A DNA stretch of 25,945 nt from a virus, in the IMG/VR virus record IMGVR_UViG_3300009104_000112, positions 1-25,945 of that record; one strand, written 5' to 3'. Position 1 is the first letter of the stretch. Every line of letters begins with the position of its first letter. Both the position numbers and the translations under genes were made by a program. The notes under the pieces are model-generated. The model made no database searches. It had not been told where the DNA came from and worked only from the letters and a program-made list of their open reading frames with translations. Positions 21,603 to 25,945 of the stretch are shown piece by piece.

Positions 21603-21880
21603 GACAAAGGGTTTCCGGTCCTCGTCTAAGAACCGGCTCGCTGCCACTAGTATCTTTTATCCAAGTCATCAAACAACTCCCTTAAACCTCCGGAAATTAC
21701 CTCAGAGATATACTTCAGGCTGCCGCGGAGCGGCATACTGTTTTGCTAGCCCGCCTCCCTACCGGCCCGCCCCTATATAGAGAGTCAGACGCCTGCGGGT
21801 GGAAACAGGGTAGATGACAATCGAGTATGTTTCAGAGAAACTAAACGCTTTTTAAAATCCCTGTTCTAAAAATTTTTTTT
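21556..21880 (+). ncRNA. Candidate structured RNA of unknown class, GC-rich with a pseudoknot
   Basis: This stretch is far more GC-rich than anything near it and folds well on the plus strand. A 7-bp stem AGTGGCA/TGCCACT (21556-21562 and 21642-21648) encloses an H-type pseudoknot: GGAAACCC (21590-21597) pairs with GGGTTTCC (21609-21616), while the loop AGGAC (21601-21605) pairs with GTCCT (21618-21622). Downstream are the hairpin TGCCGC-GGA-GCGGCA (21721-21735), CTACC/GGTAG with CCGCCC/GGGTGG (21759-21813), and a closing stem AACAGGG/CCCTGTT before T-runs. It does not match tRNA, tmRNA, RNase P or group I signatures that I know. It overlaps the end of the GIY-YIG-like ORF. Apart from this RNA there is no supported gene between 21602 and 21900. 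Confidence 0.55.
21804..21880 (+). terminator. Terminator-like end of the structured RNA
   Basis: AACAGGG (21804-21810) pairs with CCCTGTT (21859-21865), with an inner hairpin GTTTC-AGA-GAAAC (21829-21841), followed 7 nt later by eight T (21873-21880) and another eight T (21886-21893). It lies between convergent genes, where rightward transcription should stop. The large loop is unusual for a simple intrinsic terminator. Confidence 0.5.
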
Positions 21881-21899
21881 GGGTATTTTTTTTGGGGGT

Positions 21900-22448
21900 T
21901 TATCTTTTGCTACAATTTGTACTACTTCTTGCTGATGTGTACACATTATAGTTGTTGTATACAACAATGGACATGATAAAATTTAATTGATTCATAATTT
22001 TTGGTGTGAGAGTTCCTTTTCTCAAATCGTATATAATTGCAGGTGAGAGAATTAGACTCTTGGTTACAAACACTTTATCTAGTGATGGAACTTTTCCCAT
22101 GATAGGATTCATTTCGTATACACAATCCCATTGTAATCCTTTATATGTAGAGTGAATGTCTAACATTTGTAGAGTGATGAATGTCAACCACTGGCCATTA
22201 GTTATAGGTTCTGAATATTGGAGTGAAGATATTGACCTTCTTACTTTTTCCCTTGACGAGTGTTCTATCAACCTAGGAGAATTTTCCATTCGGACATTGT
22301 TTATAAGTTCCTCATGATAACAACAAGTCAATCCCATCATAATTTTTTGTTTGTCCTTCGAGGGTAAGGTTGTCGGTATCGTCCAATCGGTTATTTCAGC
22401 AAGCAGGGCTGAGGGAAGAAGTAACAACAATATTAGAAGTTTCTTCAT
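21900..22448 (-). CDS. Secreted or membrane-anchored protein with signal peptide
   Basis: Minus-strand gene of 182 aa. Signal peptide MKKLLILLLLLPSALLA with probable cleavage before EITDW. The mature part has Cys42, Cys43 (MGLTCCYHEE) and a membrane-like C-terminal half: FITLQMLDIHSTYKGLQ, NPIMGKVPSLDKVFVTKSLI, then NFIMSIVVYNNYN. The pattern LDxxxTxxxLxxG..E-NP resembles small inner-membrane families (DUF5658-like), known in phages and bacteria; this is a weak match. The ATG overlaps the TGA of the 28-aa gene (ATGA), so it is the last gene of a leftward operon. Two transmembrane spans are likely. Confidence 0.7.
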   Translation of the reverse strand: MKKLLILLLLLPSALLAEITDWTIPTTLPSKDKQKIMMGLTCCYHEELINNVRMENSPRLIEHSSREKVRRSISSLQYSEPITNGQWLTFITLQMLDIHSTYKGLQWDCVYEMNPIMGKVPSLDKVFVTKSLILSPAIIYDLRKGTLTPKIMNQLNFIMSIVVYNNYNVYTSARSSTNCSKR

Positions 22449-22531
22449 TGTAAGGCTTTATTGAATACAAGAGCTATACACATTATTAGACTAATAAGGA
22501 TTAAGAAGTATTGTATTTCTTTTTTACTCAT
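22445..22531 (-). CDS. Tiny membrane protein, 28 aa
   Basis: ATG at 22531 (minus), TGA at 22447-22445. The product MSKKEIQYFLILISLIMC then IALVFNKALQ has one membrane span. It overlaps both neighbours by ATGA, which is strong support for translation. Function unknown; it lies in the leftward small-membrane-protein operon. Confidence 0.6.
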   Translation of the reverse strand: MSKKEIQYFLILISLIMCIALVFNKALQ

Positions 22532-22623
22532 AAGAAACTATTGATTAATGACATACACAGTGCTATGAAAGCCATACAGTATATGGGTGTCACGAAGGCT
22601 AAGAATAAGATTAATCTATTCAT
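22528..22623 (-). CDS. Tiny membrane protein, 31 aa
   Basis: ATG at 22623, TGA at 22530-22528 on the minus strand. The product MNRLILFLAFVTPIYCM then AFIALCMSLINSFL is almost wholly hydrophobic. It overlaps the upstream 65-aa gene and the downstream 28-aa gene by ATGA. Its start MNR resembles the six-codon leader MNRFLL at 12288, which may be chance. Confidence 0.6.
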   Translation of the reverse strand: MNRLILFLAFVTPIYCMAFIALCMSLINSFL

Positions 22624-22817
22624 ACTTGTGTTGTGTATTCGTCTTTACCAAAATCTCTATTCTGCCATCTTTCTAATAACCACTCATACCATCGTTCTAC
22701 ATATTCATCGCGAGTCATACGATTACCTGCTGCGGGTATAGTGAGATTTTCATCTTCATGATCTAACCACATCCTTGTACAAAACGAATCAAAGTCTGGT
22801 TGATTGTATGGACTCAT
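22620..22817 (-). CDS. Conserved small T4-like phage protein
   Basis: First gene of the leftward operon, 65 aa, starting MSPYNQPDFDSFCTRMWLDH and with MTRDEYVERWYEWLLERW near the end. I recognise this from marine T4-like cyanophages as a conserved small protein of unknown function; the N-terminus MSPYNQPDFDSF is the family's usual start, so the ATG at 22817 is firm even though only 6 nt separate it from a late promoter and no ribosome site fits. Acidic with several Trp. Function unknown. Confidence 0.7.
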   Translation of the reverse strand: MSPYNQPDFDSFCTRMWLDHEDENLTIPAAGNRMTRDEYVERWYEWLLERWQNRDFGKDEYTTQV

Positions 22818-22823
22818 AATATG

Positions 22824-22831
22824 TATTTATA
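22824..22831 (-). promoter_or_regulatory. T4-type late promoter TATAAATA (minus strand), nearly leaderless
   Basis: Exact octamer read on the minus strand, 6 nt before the ATG at 22817. It ends one base from the -35 box of a rightward sigma70-like promoter (22833), so two opposite promoters share the 77-bp gap between divergent genes. Confidence 0.75.
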
Positions 22832-22832
22832 C

Positions 22833-22862
22833 TTGACTCCGCCGGTACCCTTTTGTTACAAT
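22833..22862 (+). promoter_or_regulatory. Sigma70-like promoter (TTGACT-18-TACAAT), family B
   Basis: The 18-bp spacer CCGCCGGTACCCTTTTGT and the following ATGTATAT are the same as at 24720. It drives the 22895 operon with a leader of about 26 nt containing AAAGAGGT as ribosome site. GGTACC at its centre is a 6-bp palindrome. Confidence 0.75.
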
Positions 22863-22894
22863 GTATATGTAAGATGAAAAAAGAGGTAAAATAA

Positions 22895-23113
22895 ATGAAA
22901 GGAATAACAAAAAGAAATCCACACTACATTAACTTAACACACATAGCGACCGGTTACCCTAATTGTGTACCAGTAGCTAATTGCATGTTTCGAGCACTTA
23001 GTGTTCCAGATCACTTAAAGACTGATATAACAGATCACATCTTAAATTCTACATTAACCAATGCATTGGGTCCAGATTGGGCTGATCAATACTTTTATGA
23101 TGGAGTGGTGTAA
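22895..23113 (+). CDS. Small hypothetical protein
   Basis: A 72-aa protein (MKGITKRNPHYINLTHIATG) with Cys24/Cys30 (YPNCVPVANCMFRAL) and a VPDHLKTDITDHILNS helix. No family recognised. AGAGGT at 22881-22886 is a good ribosome site. First gene after a family-B promoter, so probably early; the stop overlaps the next ATG (TAATG). Confidence 0.65.
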   Translation: MKGITKRNPHYINLTHIATGYPNCVPVANCMFRALSVPDHLKTDITDHILNSTLTNALGPDWADQYFYDGVV

Positions 23114-23496
23114 TGGAAGGAATTAAATTAAACAAACTACCGTATGACGGTGAATTCTTGAATGCTCTAGGTGAACTAGAAATGAGAATTATCGAGGACT
23201 ACGAAGCGTTCATGGACAACGAGGACATGAGAGCCAAATTCAAAGACAACATCACATATCTACCAGGTAGCAAATATCTTAAAATTGTTACTGAAAATAG
23301 TGTGTGGGGATTCATCAATCTCAAAAACAAAAATTTCAAAGAAGGCGATCTTTTGAAAGCCGCAGGTTGGAGAGCACCAGCTCTTAACAAACCAAGAGGA
23401 AACATATTCGATCACAATTATGTGATCAACTGGACAGGTCCAAAATACTTATCTGGATACTGTGCAGGTGGCGAAAGAAACGGAGGACTTTTATAA
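23113..23496 (+). CDS. Hypothetical protein upstream of a methyltransferase
   Basis: A 127-aa soluble protein. The first half is acidic helical (LPYDGEFLNALGELEMRIIEDYE in part), the second is beta-rich with aromatic residues: KYLKIVTENSVWGFINLK, LLKAAGWRAPALNKPRGNIF and NWTGPKYLSGYC. I recall similar proteins next to phage DNA methyltransferases but cannot name the family. TAATG couplings at both ends tie it to the methyltransferase. Confidence 0.65.
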   Translation: MEGIKLNKLPYDGEFLNALGELEMRIIEDYEAFMDNEDMRAKFKDNITYLPGSKYLKIVTENSVWGFINLKNKNFKEGDLLKAAGWRAPALNKPRGNIFDHNYVINWTGPKYLSGYCAGGERNGGLL

Positions 23497-24044
23497 TGGC
23501 CGGAATTAAAGGACAACAACATAATCCTCTCATTGCAGAGAAGTACGCACACATGAACCCGAATGATGTTGTGTTTACACCAGATTGGTTAGCTGAACAG
23601 ATATGTTCCATGTTCGATATAACAGGAAATGTATTAGAACCCTGTAAAGGTGAAGGTGCGTTTTTAAAACATTTACCTAAGAATACAGAATGGTGTGAAA
23701 TAACCGAGGGTAAAAACTTTTACGATTATGAAAAAGAAGTCGATTGGATTGTAACAAATCCACCTTATTCAGACTTCAACAGATTTTTAACACATGCTTT
23801 CAGTTTAGCAGAGAATGTTGTGTTACTTGTTCCAGTTGCAAAACTGTTCAAGTCAATGGGAACATTAAAACAAATATTTGAGTATGGTAATTTTGTTGAG
23901 ATACACACATTACCAGCCAGCAAAGCAGGTTTCCCTTTTGGGTTTCCATGTGCTGTTTATTATATAAAGAAAGATTATGTTGGAACAACAACAATAAAAA
24001 TGTTAGAAGAAAATATAGGAACAGTGGAGGCGTTTTTAGAATGA
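23496..24044 (+). CDS. DNA adenine-N6-type methyltransferase
   Basis: A 182-aa class I SAM methyltransferase. Motif I is LEPCKGEGAFLKHLP (residues about 45-60, SAM binding), and the catalytic motif NPPY is at about 89-92 (VTNPPYSDFNRF), preceded by the acidic strand CEITEGKNF. It ends with a domain of strands (FVEIHTLPASKAGFPF, CAVYYIKKDYVG). It is shorter than stand-alone target-recognising enzymes, so it may modify a short site or lack a recognition domain. It would protect phage DNA from restriction or mark it. Overlaps neighbours by 1 and 4 nt. Confidence 0.8.
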   Translation: MAGIKGQQHNPLIAEKYAHMNPNDVVFTPDWLAEQICSMFDITGNVLEPCKGEGAFLKHLPKNTEWCEITEGKNFYDYEKEVDWIVTNPPYSDFNRFLTHAFSLAENVVLLVPVAKLFKSMGTLKQIFEYGNFVEIHTLPASKAGFPFGFPCAVYYIKKDYVGTTTIKMLEENIGTVEAFLE

Positions 24045-24331
24045 ACACAGAATTAACATTAGGTAAATATCACTATTGGGACGATTACGAAGATGATTGT
24101 ATTAAAAGATTTCACTACTTTACAGGCAGTGATGGAGAAGATCATCACATAGATTTCAGTCCTTATCATAGACCAACTGAACCAGAACTAGAAGCAGTCA
24201 GAGAGTTTACAGAATTAATGGGTTATGTTCCCCACAGAGGTTGGAACAACAACTGTAATTTCAATGATGGACGATACACCAAAGCTGGGATCCCTGACAT
24301 CATCAGAATTGTCCTTGAGTTAAAAGAATGA
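24041..24331 (+). CDS. Small hypothetical protein
   Basis: A 96-aa protein. I use ATG 24041 (MNTELTLGKYHYWDDYEDD), where GGAGG at 24026-24030 is a good ribosome site and ATGA overlaps the methyltransferase stop; an in-frame upstream ATG at 23948 would lie inside that gene. Acidic, His-rich and aromatic (GSDGEDHHIDFSPYHRP), with a C-terminal helix (PDIIRIVLELKE). No family recognised. Confidence 0.65.
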   Translation: MNTELTLGKYHYWDDYEDDCIKRFHYFTGSDGEDHHIDFSPYHRPTEPELEAVREFTELMGYVPHRGWNNNCNFNDGRYTKAGIPDIIRIVLELKE

Positions 24332-24540
24332 TTGGTTTAAAAGAAACAACAAAATGGGATAAAGTAAATCACTTTAAAGTACCAAGCCACACATATATAT
24401 TAAATAAGAAAGGTGAATTAGTCGCCTATCTTGTAGCAGACACGAATGAGTATCGAACTTTCAATAAGCCAATCAAAGGCTTTTCAAAATCAAGACGCAC
24501 ATTCAAACAAGTAGAACTCAATAATGGAGGACCCTTCTAA
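24328..24540 (+). CDS. Small hypothetical protein
   Basis: A 70-aa basic protein: KVNHFKVPSHTYILNKKGEL, VAYLVADTNEYRTFN and KGFSKSRRTFKQVEL. A beta-hairpin-like fold is likely. Starts with an ATGA overlap and ends with TAATG. No known family. Confidence 0.6.
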   Translation: MIGLKETTKWDKVNHFKVPSHTYILNKKGELVAYLVADTNEYRTFNKPIKGFSKSRRTFKQVELNNGGPF

Positions 24541-24719
24541 TGACAGCAAACGACACCAAGTCATTTTTAGATTTTGTCCGATATATGTATTCAGAGAATT
24601 GCAAAGAGCGATTTGAATTTGGTGAAAAACCTTTTCCAACAGCTAAAGCATATCTCAGGAAAAACAGAAATTTCCTAGAATCATTATACAGGCAAAAGAA
24701 AAAAGAATATCGAATATAG
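24540..24719 (+). CDS. Small hypothetical protein, 59 aa
   Basis: ATG 24540 overlaps the previous stop (TAATG); stop TAG 24717-24719. A basic, helical product (MTANDTKSFLDFVRYMY, then KERFEFGEKPFPTAKAYL and RKNRNFLESLYRQ). Translation from the coupled stop/start is plausible. No family recognised. Confidence 0.55.
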   Translation: MTANDTKSFLDFVRYMYSENCKERFEFGEKPFPTAKAYLRKNRNFLESLYRQKKKEYRI

Positions 24720-24749
24720 TTGAAACCGCCGGTACCCTTTTGTTATAAT
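24720..24749 (+). promoter_or_regulatory. Sigma70-like promoter (TTGAAA-18-TATAAT), family B
   Basis: Perfect -10 TATAAT at 24744-24749 with a TTGAAA -35 at 24720-24725. The spacer and downstream bases are the same as at 22833 (CCGCCGGTACCCTTTTGT and ATGTATAT). The transcript would start at about 24757, right before an ATG at 24760. Confidence 0.85.
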
Positions 24750-24759
24750 GTATATAGAA

Positions 24760-25011
24760 ATGAAAAAAGTATTTAAAATTATCATGAAATTAACCAACAT
24801 AGCCCGCAATTCACTATTGCGCCACCTTAGAGTTGGAGCCGAAAACTCATTTGTGATGGGTGAGCTTGAGGATTTGATAGGCAAGAGCCTTACATCCATA
24901 AAGCCGTGGGTAGGCAAAGTTGGTTTGATAACAATTCTAGATTCGAAGTCTGCGAGATGTCCTCTCAATCTAGAATTGAATTTCCACAGTTTTTTAAAAG
25001 GAGTAATATAA
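24760..25011 (+). CDS. Doubtful small ORF within a structured segment
   Basis: An 83-aa ORF (MKKVFKIIMKLTNIARNSLL, then LRVGAENSFVMGELEDLIG and VGLITILDSKSARCPLN), starting 3 nt after the predicted transcript start and ending TAATG onto the next gene. The stop/start overlap is typical of real genes here. Against it are rarer codons (CGC Arg, CCG), no ribosome site, and a set of stable hairpins that fits an RNA gene equally well. No family recognised. A long minus-strand ORF over the same stretch is also open, which suggests that composition alone keeps frames open. Confidence 0.3.
   Translation: MKKVFKIIMKLTNIARNSLLRHLRVGAENSFVMGELEDLIGKSLTSIKPWVGKVGLITILDSKSARCPLNLELNFHSFLKGVI
24805..24978 (+). 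ncRNA. Candidate structured RNA just downstream of a strong promoter
   Basis: Successive hairpins are seen: CGCAAT-TCACT-ATTGCG (24805-24821), GAGTT/AACTC (24830-24848), GGAT/ATCC enclosing AGGC-AAGA-GCCT (24870-24897), and a perfect 12-bp stem CAATTCTAGATT/AATCTAGAATTG (24932-24943 and 24967-24978) with a 23-nt loop. A T6 run follows at 24990. The ORF at 24760 covers the same bases, so one of the two is probably wrong. Confidence 0.4.
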
Positions 25012-25412
25012 TGGCAGCAGTTTTTACAGATTATATAGCACATGAGATTAAACAAAATCTTGATGTATGTGCAAAAGATCCACAACTTGATCATCATTAC
25101 TATGCAACTCCACTTGAACCAATTATCAGTAAAGTGGGTAAAGTCAATTATGGTGAATCCAATTATGCATCGGGTCCATTAACTAAGACAATTTATTTGC
25201 AAGCTTATGGAACACGATACAAAGTTTCAGTCGAAGATTTAAAGCATGTCAAAGGACATGGTTGGATCACACATGACGAAGCAAATGAACTAGAGGTTCA
25301 TTGGGATAGGGATGAAAAAATCTATGTTGTTGATACACCTGAATACAAAGCATGGCTTGCAGGAGAAAGGGAAAAGAATTTTCCCACATCAAAACAAATG
25401 AGATTATTTTAG
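25011..25412 (+). CDS. Hypothetical phage protein, 133 aa
   Basis: Start at ATG 25011 (MAAVFTDYIAHEIKQNLD) because AAAAGGAG at 24997-25003 is 7 nt before it; the frame is open further upstream but within the structured region. Soluble; LQAYGTRYKVSVEDLKHVKG and VVDTPEYKAWLAGEREKNF are the clearest segments, helical and charged. No family recognised. It probably shares the transcript from 24720 with the next genes. Confidence 0.7.
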   Translation: MAAVFTDYIAHEIKQNLDVCAKDPQLDHHYYATPLEPIISKVGKVNYGESNYASGPLTKTIYLQAYGTRYKVSVEDLKHVKGHGWITHDEANELEVHWDRDEKIYVVDTPEYKAWLAGEREKNFPTSKQMRLF

Positions 25413-25419
25413 GAGAAAG

Positions 25420-25758
25420 ATGTTAGATTTAAATAATTACAAAAGCCCTACGAATGAGTCAAGCTTATTCAAAGGCATTCCAATATCAGAAAGACAGAAT
25501 CCCATTGTAAGGGAACTGATGAAAACAAGGTTGTTTTCTGTTAAATACAGAGGCGTATCAAAGCCTAATTATAGTAGACCGCAGAGTAATACAATAAAGG
25601 AGTTCGCAGACACATTTGCAATCTATCCTTATTCTGGTTATCCAGAATATAGAGATTTAGTAAATGACTATTCAGAAGATTATGAATGGCCAGAATTCTA
25701 TGACAAGGCTCATGAGTCTATTGCAAAAATAGCTAAAGGAATTATAAAAAGATGTTAG
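25420..25758 (+). CDS. Hypothetical phage protein, 112 aa
   Basis: Good AGGAGA ribosome site (25411) before ATG 25420. Basic N-terminal half (LDLNNYKSPTNESSLFKG, RELMKTRLFSVKYRGV) and an acidic aromatic C-terminal half (YRDLVNDYSEDYEWPEFY, HESIAKIAKGIIKRC). Soluble. No family recognised. Last 7 nt overlap a tiny membrane-protein gene. Confidence 0.65.
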   Translation: MLDLNNYKSPTNESSLFKGIPISERQNPIVRELMKTRLFSVKYRGVSKPNYSRPQSNTIKEFADTFAIYPYSGYPEYRDLVNDYSEDYEWPEFYDKAHESIAKIAKGIIKRC

Positions 25759-25847
25759 AACAGATTTATTATATGATATTAGTGATAGGAGTATTCGGAA
25801 TGGCCGGGTTATTCTGTTATGCACTATATCATTGGATTAACAGATAA
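25752..25847 (+). CDS. Tiny membrane protein, 31 aa
   Basis: ATG 25752 to TAA 25845-25847, overlapping the previous gene by 7 nt. The product MLEQIYYMILVIGVFGMAGL then FCYALYHWINR has one membrane span with a short polar end. Similar to the other micro-membrane genes here; function unknown. Confidence 0.45.
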   Translation: MLEQIYYMILVIGVFGMAGLFCYALYHWINR

Positions 25848-25869
25848 AGAATTTGAGAAGGAGTCCCGA

Positions 25870-25945
25870 GTGGTATTTCGTAAATTGGGTTTCGTAATGA
25901 TATATACTGTAGTAAGTGAAATTTCCCTAAGTGTACTGATTCCTT
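25870..25945 (+). CDS. Partial gene, 3'-truncated by the window edge (GTG start)
   Basis: The AAGGAG site at 25858-25863 is 6 nt before GTG 25870, and the frame stays open to the window edge: VFRKLGFVMIYTVVSEI then SLSVLIP. An in-frame ATG at 25897 is an alternative start but lacks a ribosome site. Too short to classify. Confidence 0.45.
   Translation, partial: MVFRKLGFVMIYTVVSEISLSVLIP

Noticed and set aside
21589-21622. Programmed -1 frameshift signal (GGGAAAC before a pseudoknot)
   Set aside because: The heptamer overlaps the first pseudoknot stem instead of lying 5-8 nt before it, and the -1 frame gives no believable extension.
21550-21780. 76-aa ORF through the GC-rich region
   Set aside because: Composition is unlike phage proteins here (Arg/Pro/Ser-rich), there is no ribosome site, and the stems explain the composition better.
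21556-21880. tmRNA, RNase P RNA or group I intron identity for the structured segment
   Set aside because: No tag reading frame or acceptor stem, no GAGGAAAGUC/ACAGAA pairs of RNase P, and no matching P7 core of a group I intron could be found by eye.
24894-24963. tRNA-like segment (TTCGAAG loop, ACATC/GATGT ends)
   Set aside because: The T-stem has only 3-4 pairs, the anticodon loop would be 9 nt and there is no variable loop. The 12-bp stem CAATTCTAGATT/AATCTAGAATTG uses the same bases much better.
24684-25097. 137-aa minus-strand ORF
   Set aside because: It runs antisense to the structured segment and to a better-supported gene with a ribosome site; its own start has no promoter or ribosome site that I can see.
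1-25945. CRISPR array, IS element, attachment site or integrase
   Set aside because: No regular short repeats with spacers, no transposase or integrase motifs and no terminal inverted repeats were seen.

Overview
The window looks like about 26 kb of a T4-like (tailed, myovirus-type) phage genome, probably from a marine host. The base composition is strongly AT-rich and genes are packed with 1-50 nt overlaps. It carries a T4 gp61-type primase, phage-type nrdA and nrdB, and exact copies of the T4 late-promoter octamer TATAAATA. Several proteins recall families I know from marine T4-like phages (pelagiphages and cyanophages). The marine and SAR11-like assignment is an inference from memory of those families; no search was run.

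Layout. (1) 1-3074: a truncated conserved phage protein, a HIGH-type nucleotidyltransferase and a P-loop kinase with a very basic tail. (2) 3078-9161: a virion or structural block of Gly/Ser/Thr-rich proteins, a 986-aa lysine-rich protein and an N-terminus resembling a capsid-targeting sequence, served by late promoters at 4368 and 8103. (3) 9186-12257: conserved small T4-like genes, a transglutaminase-like cysteine peptidase, an HNH-like protein and an overlapping membrane-protein/lipoprotein pair that looks like Rz/Rz1 spanins. (4) 12254-14390: a promoter-rich control region with tiny membrane and lipoprotein genes, a frame-disrupted small ORF and a 394-aa unknown. (5) 14391-18836: primase, then nrdA and nrdB in one overlapping run (DNA replication and dNTP supply). 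(6) 18849-21602: many tiny genes, a QueC-like PP-loop enzyme, an acyl carrier protein, a ribbon-helix-helix-like protein and a GIY-YIG-like protein. (7) 21556-21880: a GC-rich, strongly structured segment with a pseudoknot, ending in a terminator-like structure. (8) 21900-22817: a leftward four-gene operon of small membrane or secreted proteins under its own late promoter. (9) 22833-25945: a rightward block with a DNA methyltransferase and small unknown genes, driven by two near-identical sigma70-like promoters, the second followed by another structured or coding-ambiguous segment.

Regulation is the most readable novelty. There are two pairs of sigma70-like promoters whose spacers are conserved within each pair. 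There are also late promoters placed so close to the ATG that the mRNAs should be nearly leaderless. The two strongest candidates for undescribed biology are the structured GC-rich RNA at 21556-21880 and the phage-encoded acyl carrier protein at 20109-20318.
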